DNA of 64,000 nucleotides from Nocardia sp. NBC_01503 (GCF_036327755.1 NZ_CP109596.1:4092001-4156000), one strand, 5' to 3'. Positions 16,538 through 25,402 are shown, counted from the stretch's first letter. Notes: generated by a model not told the origin, from the sequence alone. Numbers and translations are program-made.

Positions 16538-18186
16538 CGGCTCGCACCCGTCGAAATCGGTTCGCCCGCTTCATCATCGGTGGAGTCACCGGTGCGGGTC
16601 GGCAGCAGCCCGTCGGCGCTCTTACCGTCCCAGTTGAGCAGGTTGATGCGGCTCGACTTCTCCTCCGGTGCGGCGCCATTGGTGTCCGAGAGCTGGAACT
16701 TCTCGACCACCACATCGAGCGCGGTCATACCCGGTCCGCCGTCGGTATCCAGCGAACATCCGGTGGCGAGTGAATCGAGTTCGTGTGCACGGGAAGTCGC
16801 GCCATTGGGGATCACGTAGCGGTGCTCGTACTTTGCGATGGCGAGCAGCCGGTACATGGCCTCGATCTCCTCGGGCTCGAGGCCCACCGAGTCCGGAATC
16901 CCCATATCGGGTTCCTGTCCGAGGTTGATCGACCGCATGAACGAGCGCATACCGGCCAGGCGTTGCAGCGAGTCCCGGACCGGTTCCACATCACCGGCGG
17001 TGAAGAGTTCGGCCAGATACTCGAGCGGAATGCGCAGTGCGTCGATGGCGCCGAACAGGTTCGAGGCATCCTCACCGTCATGTCCGGTCTGGGTGAGCGT
17101 ATCCACCACCGGTGAGAGCGGCGGCACGTACCAGACCATCGGCATGGTGCGGTACTCCGGATGCAGCGGCAGCGCGATCTTGTAGTCGACGATGAGTTTG
17201 TAGACCGGTGAATCCTGTGCCGCCTGAATCCAATCCGGGGAGATGCCGGCCGCCTCGGCCTCGGCGATCACCCGCGGATCATGCGGATTGAGGAACACCC
17301 CGAGCTGTGCCGGATACAGCTCCCTGTCGTTCTCGATCGAGGCCGCCTCCAGCACCGCGTCCGCGTCGTAGAGCATGACGCCGATGTACCGCAGTCGTCC
17401 GACGCACGTCTCCGAGCACACCGTGGGAATGCCGACCTCCACGCGCGGGTAGCAGAAGGTGCACTTCTCCGCCTTACCCGTCTTGTGGTTGAAGTAGATC
17501 TTCTTGTACGGGCAGCTGCTGATGCATTGCCGCCAGCCCCGGCATTTGTCCTGGTCGACCAGCACGATGCCGTCCTCGGAGCGCTTGTAGATCGCACCGG
17601 AGGGGCAGGCCGCCGCACAGGACGGGTTCAGGCAGTGTTCGCAGATGCGCGGCAGGTAGAACATGAAGGTCTGCTCGAATTCGAGCTTCACCTGCTCGGA
17701 CAGCTTGGCCAGCAGCGGGTCCTTGCCGACCTGTTCGGGTCCGGACCCGAGGGAGTCGTCCCAGTTCGCGCCCCAGGTGACATCCGTATTCTCGCCCGTA
17801 ATAAGGGATTTGGGGCGGGCGACGGGGGTGGTGTCCATCTGCGGGGCGGACAGCAGATTGTCGTAGTCGTAGCTCCACGGGTCGTAATAGTCCGACACCG
17901 TCGGCAGATCCGGATTGGCGAAGAGGTTGAGCAGCCGCATCACCCGGGATCCGGATTTGAGGGTGAGGCGGCCCTTCTTGTTGAGCGTCCACCCGCCCTT
18001 CCACTTCTCCTGATCCTCATAGCGGCGCGGATAGCCTTGTCCCGGACGGGTTTCCACATTGTTGAACCACACGTACTCGGTGCCCGCGCGATTGGTCCAC
18101 GCCTGTTTGCAGGTGACCGAGCAGGTGTGGCAGCCGATGCATTTGTCGAGGTTCATGACCATCGCCAGCTGTGCCATGACGCGCAT
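16534..18186 (-). CDS. narH: Respiratory nitrate reductase beta subunit NarH
   Basis: NarH carries four Fe-S clusters that wire NarI to NarG. The 550-aa protein has all four cysteine groups: CIGCHTCSVTCK at residues 16-27, CEHCLNPSCAAACP near 185, CRGWRQCISSCP near 218 (Trp in place of one Cys marks the [3Fe-4S] site, as in other NarH), and CTFCYPRVE with CSETC near 245-265. The ATG at 18186 lies one base after a TGA that ends a duplicated narG-tail mini-ORF. Its ribosome site, GCGGAG, therefore sits inside that duplicated segment. Confidence 0.97.
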   Translation of the reverse strand: MRVMAQLAMVMNLDKCIGCHTCSVTCKQAWTNRAGTEYVWFNNVETRPGQGYPRRYEDQEKWKGGWTLNKKGRLTLKSGSRVMRLLNLFANPDLPTVSDYYDPWSYDYDNLLSAPQMDTTPVARPKSLITGENTDVTWGANWDDSLGSGPEQVGKDPLLAKLSEQVKLEFEQTFMFYLPRICEHCLNPSCAAACPSGAIYKRSEDGIVLVDQDKCRGWRQCISSCPYKKIYFNHKTGKAEKCTFCYPRVEVGIPTVCSETCVGRLRYIGVMLYDADAVLEAASIENDRELYPAQLGVFLNPHDPRVIAEAEAAGISPDWIQAAQDSPVYKLIVDYKIALPLHPEYRTMPMVWYVPPLSPVVDTLTQTGHDGEDASNLFGAIDALRIPLEYLAELFTAGDVEPVRDSLQRLAGMRSFMRSINLGQEPDMGIPDSVGLEPEEIEAMYRLLAIAKYEHRYVIPNGATSRAHELDSLATGCSLDTDGGPGMTALDVVVEKFQLSDTNGAAPEEKSSRINLLNWDGKSADGLLPTRTGDSTDDEAGEPISTGASR

Positions 18187-18187
18187 A

Positions 18188-18247
18188 TCAGTACTCCGCT
18201 TCTTGATTGCGCTCGCCGACGGTGCAGTGTGACCTCATCGCGCTCAT
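18188..18247 (-). CDS. 19-codon mini-ORF directly before narH (duplicated narG tail)
   Basis: Reads MSAMRSHCTVGERNQEAEY and ends TGA, followed after one base by the narH ATG. Its ATG lies one base after the TGA of the preceding mini-ORF. Its last codons mirror the NarG C-terminus (KRNQKVEY) with three changes. It is probably a by-product of tandem duplication that keeps ribosomes flowing into narH; a function for the peptide itself is unlikely. Confidence 0.45.
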   Translation of the reverse strand: MSAMRSHCTVGERNQEAEY

Positions 18248-18248
18248 C

Positions 18249-18308
18249 TCAGTACTCCACCTTTTGATTGCGCTTGCCGACGGTGCAGTGTGGCCTCATC
18301 GCGCTCAT
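18249..18308 (-). CDS. 19-codon mini-ORF directly after narG (duplicated narG tail)
   Basis: Reads MSAMRPHCTVGKRNQKVEY, ending with the exact eight residues that end NarG. The ATG lies one base after the narG TGA (TGA-G-ATG), and its own TGA is again one base before the next ATG. It carries the same AAGGTGGAG ribosome-site-like sequence as the narG tail. Translation is plausible by termination-reinitiation, but it may be only a spacer. Confidence 0.45.
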   Translation of the reverse strand: MSAMRPHCTVGKRNQKVEY

Positions 18309-18309
18309 C

Positions 18310-21300
18310 TCAGTACTCCACCTTTTGATTGCGCTTGCGGATGGTGGTTACCTCATCGCGCTGATTTCCGGTGGGGCCGTGGTAGTTCAGCGCGAAGGAC
18401 TGCTGGGCGTAGCCGCCGATGAGGTGCGAGGGCTTGATCATGATCCGGGTGAGCGCGTTGTGGATACCGCCGCGCTTGCCCCGGCCCTTGAACTCCTGCG
18501 CGCCCTCGGCGTTCTCGGCGGGGCCTTCGATGCGCGGCACATTCACCGCGCGGTCCTGGGCGTGGTACATGAATACGGTGCCCTCGGGCATCCGGTGCGA
18601 GACGATGGCGCGCGCCACCACCACACCGTTGCGGTTGACCGCCTCGATCCAATCATTGTCGGCCACACCGATTTTGGCGGCGTCGATCTCGGACATCCAG
18701 ATGGCCTGACCGCCGCGCGAGAGCGTCAGCATATGCAGGTTGTCCTGGTACGCCGAGTGGATCGACCATTTGGAGTGCGGTGTCAGATAGCGCACGGTGA
18801 CACCGTTCTCGTTCACCGCGCCGATACCGGGCTCGCTGAACAGCGCCGTCATATCGAGCGGTGGCCGATAGATGGGCAGCTGTTCACCGAGTTCGATCAT
18901 CCAGTCGTGATCGAGGTAGAAGTGCTGCCGCCCGGTGAGGGTGTGCCACGGCTTGAGCCGCTCGGTATTGATGGTGAACGGCGAGTACCTGCGTCCGCCG
19001 GTCTCACTACCGGACCACTCCGGTGAGGTGATGACCGGTACCGGGCGAGCCTGGGTGTCCGCGAAGGTGATTCGCTTACCCTCGTGTTCCGCGGCGAGGT
19101 CGGCGAGTTGGGTGCCGGTGCGCTTCTCCAGCTCGTGGAAGCCCTCCACGGCGAGGCGGCCGTTGGTGGTGCCAGACAGCGCCAGAATGGCCTCGGCCGC
19201 GTGCGTATCCTTGGCCAGGGACGGACGCCCCTGTGCCACACCGGAGATCACCGTGCCGTTCATGCCTTTGAGGTACTCGACCTCGGCATCGGGAACGGTG
19301 GTGACGCCCTTGGTGGTGAGTCCCATCCGCTCCACGAGCGGCCCGAGCGCGGCCATCTTCTCCGCGACATTCGGGTAATCCCGCTCGACCACAACGATTT
19401 TGGGCATGGTGACACCGGGAATGGGCTCGCATTCGCCCTTCTTCCAATCCAGCACCCGGCCACCGGCCTGGGCCAGTGCGTCGGCGGTGTCGTGCTGAAG
19501 TGGCACGGCCACAATGTCCTTGCGTACACCGAGGTGCTTCTCGGCCAGCCAGGAGAATCCGCGTGCGATGCGATGGAACGCCTCGAAGTCGGTGCGCGCC
19601 TCCCACGGCGGGGAGATGGCCGGGGTGAAGGCGTGCACGAACGGATGCATATCCGTGGAGGACAGGTCGTGCTTCTCGTACCAGGTGGCGGCGGGCAGCA
19701 CGATATCGGAGAACAGGGTGGTGCTCGTCATCCGGAAGTCCAGGGACAGCAGCAGATCCAGCTTCCCGGTGGGTGCGTCCTCGCGCCACACCAGCTCCTG
19801 CGGGCGCACCCCGGTGGCCTCACCGGTCTGCAGGTTCGAGTCCGCGCCCAGCAGATGCTTGTGGAAGTACTCATTGCCCTTACCGGAGGAGCCGAGCAGA
19901 TTCGCCCGCCACACCGTGAGCACGCGCGGGAAGTTCTCCGGCGCGTCCGGATCCTCGCAGGCGAAACGCAGATCACCGGATTTCAATCCGTCGACCACAT
20001 AGTCGGCGGCCGACTTACCCGCGGCCTCGGCCTCATCGGCGAGGTCGAGGGGATTGCGGTTGAGCGTGGGGTAGGACGGCATCCAGCCCAAACGGGAAGC
20101 GAGCGCGATATTGTCGGCCGCGGTGCGCCCCGCGAATTTGCCGCTGCCCAGCGGTGAGGCGAAGGCTTCGGAGGTGAACGGGTCGTAGCGCCACTGGTCG
20201 TTGGTGAGGTACCAGAACACGGTGCCCTGCATCTGACGCGGCGGCCGCTGCCAGTCGGAGGCGAAAGCCAATGTGGACCAGCCGGTTACGGGCCGGCACT
20301 TCTCCTGGCCGACGTAATGTGCCCAGCCGCCGCCGTTCACGCCCTGACATCCGGTGAGCAGGGTCAAAGTGAAGAAGGCACGGTAGATCTGATCCGAATG
20401 GAACCAGTGATTCGTTCCGGCGCCCATCAGAATCATCGAACGCCCGCCGGAACGGTCCGCGTTATCGGCGAATTCGCGCGCGATGCGCTCGCACTGCCGG
20501 GCGGGCACGCCGGTGATCGTCTCCTGCCAGGCGGGGGTGTACGGCTCGCTCGGATCTTCGTATCCGGTCGGCCAACTGCCGGGCAGGCCCGGCCGTGCGA
20601 CACCGTACTGCGCCAGCAGCAGATCGAACACCGTCGTCACCCGCTTACCCGCGATGACGGTGGTCGGCACGCCGCGGGTGAGTACCTCCGCTGACGGCCC
20701 GTCGAATCGTGGGAACTGCACGGCCGCAGCATCATCGGTGCGGCCGTGCAGGGTCAGCAGGGGATCGACATCCCCGAGATCGAGGTTCCAGTGGCCCGCG
20801 CCCGCATCGGTGAAGCGGTGGCCGAGGGATCCATTGGGCACCTGCGGATTTCCGTCCGCGTCCAGCAGTACCGGCTGGAATTCGACACTCTCCCCGGCGA
20901 TTCCGAGGTCGGCGGCGGTCAGGAACTTGCCGGGTACCGCGACGCCGTCCTTATCGTCCAGCGCGATCAGGTACGGCAGGTCGGTGTAGCGCTTGATGTA
21001 GTTGTCGAAACGCTCGGTTCGCTTGTCCACGAAGAACTCTCGCAGCACCACATGGCCCATGGCCATGGCCAGGGCGGCATCGGTGCCGGGGCGCGCGGGC
21101 ACCCATTCGTCGGCGAACTTGGTGTTGTCGGCGTAGTCGGGGGAGACCACCACGACCTTCTGACCGCGATAGCGGGCCTCGGTCATATAGTGCGCGTCCG
21201 GGGTGCGGGTGACCGGGACATTGGAGCCCCACATGATGAGGTATCCGGCATCGAACCAGTCGGCGGATTCGGGCACATCGGTTTGATCGCCGAATACCTG

Positions 21301-22014
21301 CGGGGAGGCCACCGGCAGGTCCGCGTACCAGTCGTAGAACGACAGCATGGAGCCGCCGATCAGCGAAATGAACCGTGCGCCAACGGCATGCGAGACCATG
21401 GACATGGCCGGAATGGGGGAGAACCCGGCCACCCGGTCCGGCCCGTACTTCTTGATGGTGTGCACATGCGCGGCGGCCGCGATCTCGGCGGCCTCCCACC
21501 ATTCGGCGCGGACGAAGCCGCCCTTACCGCGCGCGGACTTGTAGGTCTTGGCCGTCTCGGGATCCTCGACGATCGATTCCCACGCCAGCACCGGATCCTT
21601 GAGCCGGGTCTTGGCCTCGCGGTACAGCTCCAACAGCACACCGCGCACATACGGATACCGAATGCGGGCGGGCGAATAGGTGTACCAGGAGAACGAGGCG
21701 CCGCGCGGGCAGCCGCGCGGCTCGTATTCGGGCTTGTCCGCGCCGACGGACGGGTAATCGGTCTGCTGTGACTCCCAGGTGATCACGCCGTCCTTGACGT
21801 AGATCTTCCAGGAACACGATCCGGTGCAGTTGACCCCGTGCGTGGAGCGCACCACCTTGTCGTGCGACCAGCGATCGCGATAGAACTCGTCGGCCTCGCG
21901 CCCACCCACCTGATGCAGGGTGCGCTGATCGCCGGAGATCTCACCGCGATGGAAGTATTTACCCAATCGGAGCAGTGCATCGCCGGAGGAGGTTCCGGTG
22001 TGCGAGTTAGCCAT
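18310..22014 (-). CDS. narG: Respiratory nitrate reductase alpha subunit NarG
   Basis: NarG is the catalytic molybdenum-bisMGD subunit that reduces nitrate to nitrite on the cytoplasmic face of the membrane. It is full length at 1234 aa. Residues about 59-105 hold the FS0 [4Fe-4S] ligand set HGVNCTGSCSWK and later RGCPRG (His plus three Cys). The molybdopterin oxidoreductase and dinucleotide-binding domains follow (GSNVPVTRTPDAH near 228; GWAHYVGQEKC near 560). AGGGGC precedes the ATG. It forms an operon with narH, narJ and narI. No narK or two-component regulator is in the window. Confidence 0.97.
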   Translation of the reverse strand: MANSHTGTSSGDALLRLGKYFHRGEISGDQRTLHQVGGREADEFYRDRWSHDKVVRSTHGVNCTGSCSWKIYVKDGVITWESQQTDYPSVGADKPEYEPRGCPRGASFSWYTYSPARIRYPYVRGVLLELYREAKTRLKDPVLAWESIVEDPETAKTYKSARGKGGFVRAEWWEAAEIAAAAHVHTIKKYGPDRVAGFSPIPAMSMVSHAVGARFISLIGGSMLSFYDWYADLPVASPQVFGDQTDVPESADWFDAGYLIMWGSNVPVTRTPDAHYMTEARYRGQKVVVVSPDYADNTKFADEWVPARPGTDAALAMAMGHVVLREFFVDKRTERFDNYIKRYTDLPYLIALDDKDGVAVPGKFLTAADLGIAGESVEFQPVLLDADGNPQVPNGSLGHRFTDAGAGHWNLDLGDVDPLLTLHGRTDDAAAVQFPRFDGPSAEVLTRGVPTTVIAGKRVTTVFDLLLAQYGVARPGLPGSWPTGYEDPSEPYTPAWQETITGVPARQCERIAREFADNADRSGGRSMILMGAGTNHWFHSDQIYRAFFTLTLLTGCQGVNGGGWAHYVGQEKCRPVTGWSTLAFASDWQRPPRQMQGTVFWYLTNDQWRYDPFTSEAFASPLGSGKFAGRTAADNIALASRLGWMPSYPTLNRNPLDLADEAEAAGKSAADYVVDGLKSGDLRFACEDPDAPENFPRVLTVWRANLLGSSGKGNEYFHKHLLGADSNLQTGEATGVRPQELVWREDAPTGKLDLLLSLDFRMTSTTLFSDIVLPAATWYEKHDLSSTDMHPFVHAFTPAISPPWEARTDFEAFHRIARGFSWLAEKHLGVRKDIVAVPLQHDTADALAQAGGRVLDWKKGECEPIPGVTMPKIVVVERDYPNVAEKMAALGPLVERMGLTTKGVTTVPDAEVEYLKGMNGTVISGVAQGRPSLAKDTHAAEAILALSGTTNGRLAVEGFHELEKRTGTQLADLAAEHEGKRITFADTQARPVPVITSPEWSGSETGGRRYSPFTINTERLKPWHTLTGRQHFYLDHDWMIELGEQLPIYRPPLDMTALFSEPGIGAVNENGVTVRYLTPHSKWSIHSAYQDNLHMLTLSRGGQAIWMSEIDAAKIGVADNDWIEAVNRNGVVVARAIVSHRMPEGTVFMYHAQDRAVNVPRIEGPAENAEGAQEFKGRGKRGGIHNALTRIMIKPSHLIGGYAQQSFALNYHGPTGNQRDEVTTIRKRNQKVEY

Positions 22015-22478
22015 GATGCCCCTATCGAGTGCGAAGAACCGGGCTGCTGGCTCGACTGTAAAGACGTGCGGGCGGGTCGCAAAACGGTTCTCTCACAGTG
22101 CGCTGGGGGTCGTTGTGAGCTGTGAGGTCGGCGCAACCTTATGGTCACTGTCCGATAGCGGCGCGGGGTCGCAGGTTCCGGCCTCACCTGCGCGGATGTG
22201 CTTCGAGAGGGTAAATATCGAGGCTATGCGCGGGTTTTCGGCCGCTCGCGGTGATGCTTCGGAAACGGCTGGTTCTCTCGCGGTTTACATTTGTTAACAG
22301 GGGATCGACCCGAAATCCGATTGCTGTCAGATCGCTGGTGAATATCCCGCGTCCGTCGCGAGCCCTCCAATGGGGTGGCGGGCATGCGCCGATCGGAAGG
22401 TGTGATCCACTCGGCCGCCGGCGGTGGCGCGTATATCCCCATTCCCGCCGGGATCATCGCGGCGACCGGAGACGCGGG
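22015..22478. other. Intergenic region upstream of narG, no gene supported
   Basis: 464 bp between the narG start and the 3' end of the decayed monooxygenase. It must contain the nar operon promoter, but no clear regulator site, palindrome or RNA structure was recognised. A plus-strand stretch at about 22384-22482 could encode ~33 residues ending AYIPIPAGIIAATGDAG. It is hydrophobic and protein-like but has no ribosome site, and is left uncalled. Confidence 0.5.
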
Positions 22479-23111
22479 CTAAGCGGATCGCGAGGGCGGT
22501 GGATGCGGGACGGGAGCGTAAAGGGTGAGCTCCAGCGCGGTGCGCAGGGCCGCACCCGGATCGGCGGTCAATTCCGGTGCGCGCCAGGCGATTATCTGAT
22601 CGGGGCGCACCAGTAGCGCGCCGTCGGCATTGAGACCGACTGTTTTGCGGTAGGTTTCATCGACCGTGTAGCTGTCGATGCCTTCCTGGTCGGCCGCCGC
22701 ACGCCACGCGGTACCGGCGGGACCGGTGAAGAGAACGAATTCGGTACCGATGAGATCGAGCGTCGAACGGTCCGGTGTCAGGAAAGTATGCGGCAGCCGC
22801 GTACCCGGTTGACCGGATACATCCAGGCGCTCCATGGTGTGCGGCCTGCCATCGTCGATGAAAGCGCCTGCAGGATAACGTTTTCCGAGATCGCGCGCGG
22901 CCTCCAGGACTCGATCGGCGATCCCGAGCTGCCGGAACAGCTCCATGGTCCGGATATTGATTCGCCGCGCCTTGGGCTGTGGCGAGGTGGTGACGCGCCG
23001 CTCGACCACCGTCACCTCGACCCCCTGTCGGCGTAGGAACAGTGCGGCGCACAGTCCGACCAGGCCGCCGCCGACCACCAATACTCGCGGTTCGTGTACG
23101 TTGTACATCAT
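22479..23111 (-). pseudogene. FAD-dependent monooxygenase reduced to its two ends by internal deletion
   Basis: The frame opens with a good PheA/TfdB-type FAD site (RVLVVGGGLVGLCAALFLRR, then VEVTVVERR and KARRINIRTMELFRQLG). After about 95 residues it jumps to C-terminal-type sequence (FVLFTGPAGTAWRAAADQEG, then DGALLVRPDQIIAWRA). Family members are about 500 aa; this is 210 aa, so roughly 290 central residues, including the GD(S/A)AH FAD motif, are absent. The frame remains open. It cannot be a working hydroxylase. ATG at 23111 or 23108. It is divergent from a TetR gene that presumably once controlled it. Confidence 0.8.
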
Positions 23112-23124
23112 GTGTACGTTGTAC
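23095..23124. promoter_or_regulatory. Direct-repeat operator for the divergent TetR
   Basis: TGTACGTTGTAC occurs at 23095-23106 and again at 23113-23124, an 18-bp period. Each copy contains two GTAC half-sites. The pair overlaps the start codon of the decayed monooxygenase and lies 33 bp before tetR, fitting binding by two TetR dimers on both divergent promoters. Confidence 0.65.
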
Positions 23125-23156
23125 GCGAATGGTTGAATTCCTCGCAAGGAGGTGAC

Positions 23157-23966
23157 ATGACCGAGGAGACGACCCCGCCGGGTCCGCTGATCTGGACGCT
23201 GCCCGAACCGCCGGGCCGCCCCACCACGACGCTGAACCGCGCCGATATCCTGCGCGCCGCTCTCGCGATCGCGGACGCCGAAGGTGCGGCAGCGCTCACC
23301 ATGCGCCGAGTGGCAACCGCGGTGGGCGCGTCGACCCCGATGTCCCTCTACCGCTACGTGGGCAGCAAAGACGGTCTGGTCGACCTCATGATCGATGCCG
23401 TGTATGGCGAAATCCCGCTCCCGCCAACCGCTTCCGACGCACAGCCGGAATCTGCGGGCGCCGCTGTACCCCGCTCGACCTCCGATGCCGCATCCTGGCG
23501 TCCGACGCTGGAGCACCTGTCGTTGGATACGTGGGCGGTGATCCAGCGTCACCTGTGGTTCGGCCACCTGGTCCACACTCGCCCGCCCTTCGGCCCGAAT
23601 GCGCTGCGTTACTTCAATTTCCGCTTCGCGCTCCTGGAGCCGCTCGGCATCTCGGCCGACGATATGACCCGCATTACCGCGGCGATCGACGGCCACCTCA
23701 TCGGCACCGCCCTGCAAGTGGCCGAGGAAATGCGCATGCGCTCGCGCACCGGCCTGCACACCGAAGCCCAACTCGGCGAGGCCGCCGCCCCCTTCCTCCA
23801 GCCCATCCTGGACTCCGGCACCCACCCCGCCTTCGCCCGCTGGCTCACCAACCGCACCCTCCCCAATCGCGCGGATCCCGCCGACCCGGCCGATCCGGTC
23901 GCCTGGACCCTCGCGGCGTTGCTCGACGGGATCACCGATCGGCTGAACCTCCCGGGGCCTTCGTAG
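23157..23966 (+). CDS. TetR family regulator (TetR_C_1-like)
   Basis: A 269-aa regulator with a helix-turn-helix at about residues 27-70 (LNRADILRAALAIADAEGA, then MRRVATAVGASTPMSLYRYV) and a longer C-terminal domain of the TetR_C type typical of drug-responsive repressors. ATG 23157 has a near-perfect AAGGAGGTGAC site; the in-frame GTG at 23094 lies inside the operator. It is divergent from the deleted monooxygenase, so it may now be an orphan regulator or control only itself. Confidence 0.88.
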   Translation: MTEETTPPGPLIWTLPEPPGRPTTTLNRADILRAALAIADAEGAAALTMRRVATAVGASTPMSLYRYVGSKDGLVDLMIDAVYGEIPLPPTASDAQPESAGAAVPRSTSDAASWRPTLEHLSLDTWAVIQRHLWFGHLVHTRPPFGPNALRYFNFRFALLEPLGISADDMTRITAAIDGHLIGTALQVAEEMRMRSRTGLHTEAQLGEAAAPFLQPILDSGTHPAFARWLTNRTLPNRADPADPADPVAWTLAALLDGITDRLNLPGPS

Positions 23967-24006
23967 CCGGTAACGGGAATCGGTTCTGCCCCGGTCGAAT
24001 TCGCTG

Positions 24007-24285
24007 GTGCAGGTACCGGAGCTGAGCACCGATCTGCGCGCAGAATACGGATTCGCCTGCCTATTCATCAGTCACGATCTCGCGGTGATCAACTCGATAG
24101 CCGATCGCGTGGTAGTCCTGAAGGCGGGAAGTGTGGTGGAAAGCGGCCCGGTGACTGACGTTTTCGGTAATCCTGGAGAGGATTACACGCGCCGTTTGCC
24201 GGCGGCCGTGCCCGCATCGGATCCGGTGCACGCGCGCCGCGTGGAATCCACGCCGGAACATCCGCGTCTCGCGCTGGGGGCATGA
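24007..24285 (+). pseudogene. Remnant of a peptide/nickel ABC transporter ATPase (C-terminal third)
   Basis: About 92 codons match only the end of an OppF/DppF ATPase: the D-loop/H-loop segment GFACLFISHDLAVINSIADR, the strand VVVLKAGSVVESGPV, and the tail FGNPGEDYTRRLPAAVP of the oligopeptide-transporter C-terminal region. Walker A, the signature motif and Walker B are all missing, and no permease or binding-protein gene is nearby. It is a decayed gene end, not a functional protein. Confidence 0.75.
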
Positions 24286-24439
24286 CGGGAATTCCGATCA
24301 GGATCGGTGACATATACAAACAGGGATAGTCGCGCCTACGCGTGGCCGACCGGATTTGTGCGAGCATCCACCAGTGGGGGCAACCCGGCGGCATCTCGAA
24401 CGAGACGCCGTTCGCCGGGCAAAGCTGAAGGGAGATGCG

Positions 24440-25222
24440 GTGGTCGCCGATATGGCCTGCGGACGTGAATCTCGGGAGCTCGAAGCACCCACTTTCGGAA
24501 ATCTGCTGCGCCGGTTACGCGACGGCCGCGGGGTCTCCCGCGAACGGCTGGCCTTCAATGCGGGCGTAAGTGCTAGTTACATAACGCATTTGGAGAAAGG
24601 TGAGCGGGGAAATCCGACTCGCGAAGTTGTGGAAGCGCTTACTCGCTATCTTGATCGACTCGATCCGCTCAGCTCCGCCGACCATCGCCAATTGACCGAT
24701 CTCGCCGGACTCGGTACGGGCGAGATGCCTGCCGTGGAGCAGTTGCGCGCGGCCATTACCCCCGATATGCGCCGGGTATTGGACCTGCATCGCCCGAATC
24801 TCGCCGCCTATCTCGATGTGCGCGCCAATGTGCTCGCCTGGAACGACAGCTGGGAAGATGCCTTCCCGGGTGTGGGCGAAGACGGAAATATGTTGCGCTG
24901 GTTCTTCGGCAATGAACTGGCCGCCAGGGTCCTGGTCGATTGGGAACATGATGTGCGCCAAGTGGTTCGGTGGATGCGCGGATTGATCGGCCGCTCCGGC
25001 GATGTCACCGGCTTCACCGAATTGCTCGCCGACCTCGGCGAATTTCCCAAATTCCGCCATGCCTGGGCCGAGGGCGGCGTGGCCTTCGCCCCGCACGTGT
25101 GGACCCTGCATCTGCGCAATCCCGTTACCGGCCTGCGCCGTAAGGTCTATGCGCAAACCGGCCGTATAGACACCGGCCCGCACCCCGGCCACCTCCTCGC
25201 CATCCTCGGCCTGAACGGCTGA
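24440..25222 (+). CDS. XRE-family regulator with MmyB-like ligand domain (copy 1)
   Basis: A 260-aa DNA-binding protein. The XRE helix-turn-helix (LLRRLRDGRGVSRERLAFNA, then GVSASYITHLEKGERG) is at about residues 20-60, followed by an MmyB-like domain (MRRVLDLHRPNLAAYLDVRA, then WFFGNELAARVLVDWEHD). GTG 24440 is chosen because GGGAG precedes it. It is a close paralogue of the protein at 27492-28337, sharing for instance SRERLAFNAGVSASYI. Family members respond to small molecules or fatty acids. Target genes unknown. Confidence 0.85.
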   Translation: MVADMACGRESRELEAPTFGNLLRRLRDGRGVSRERLAFNAGVSASYITHLEKGERGNPTREVVEALTRYLDRLDPLSSADHRQLTDLAGLGTGEMPAVEQLRAAITPDMRRVLDLHRPNLAAYLDVRANVLAWNDSWEDAFPGVGEDGNMLRWFFGNELAARVLVDWEHDVRQVVRWMRGLIGRSGDVTGFTELLADLGEFPKFRHAWAEGGVAFAPHVWTLHLRNPVTGLRRKVYAQTGRIDTGPHPGHLLAILGLNG

Positions 25223-25291
25223 CCTTCGGCTTGAACGGCTGAACTCGGCCGTATCGGCCGACCCATCCCGACCTAGGCGACGGCCCAACCT

Positions 25292-25366
25292 CGTCATCCC
25301 GGCGCTCTTTTGGCCGGGATCCACTGATGCGGTGTGGATCCCGGCCAAAAGCATGCCGGGATGACG
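25292..25366. repeat. 75-bp hairpin repeat element, copy A
   Basis: A two-part perfect hairpin: outer arms CGTCATCCCGGC / GCCGGGATGACG (12 bp) and inner arms TTTTGGCCGGGATCCAC / GTGGATCCCGGCCAAAA (17 bp), with a 9-bp loop. A second copy of the right edge (CATGCCGGGATGACGAAGGA) follows 27 bp later at 25379. It lies between the convergent XRE and MobA-MoeA genes, ending next to the latter's stop, so it may also terminate transcription. The same 75-bp element occurs inside adnB, and half of it at 52051. Confidence 0.88.
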
Positions 25367-25402
25367 AAGGAGGGTGAACATGCCGGGATGACGAAGGAGG
25401 TG

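Larger units (their letters stand above)
18188..18370. repeat. Three-copy ~61-bp tandem repeat spanning the narG 3' end
   Basis: Copies begin at the TCA (TGA on minus) at 18188, 18249 and 18310, a period of exactly 61 bp for the first two. The third copy is the real narG tail and is about 4 bp shorter in the middle. Shared blocks include AGTACTCC, TTGATTGCGCT and CCTCATCGCGCT. The two narG-distal copies add about 122 bp between narG and narH and keep an identical ribosome-site-to-start arrangement. Confidence 0.9.

Noticed and set aside
22384..22482. Short plus-strand frame ending AYIPIPAGIIAATGDAG upstream of narG
   Set aside because: It looks protein-like but is only ~33 codons, lacks a ribosome site and overlaps the decayed monooxygenase; no family recognised.
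25292..25366. CRISPR-like repeat
   Set aside because: It is a single self-complementary hairpin with one partial duplicate, not regularly spaced repeats with unique spacers; no cas genes are present.
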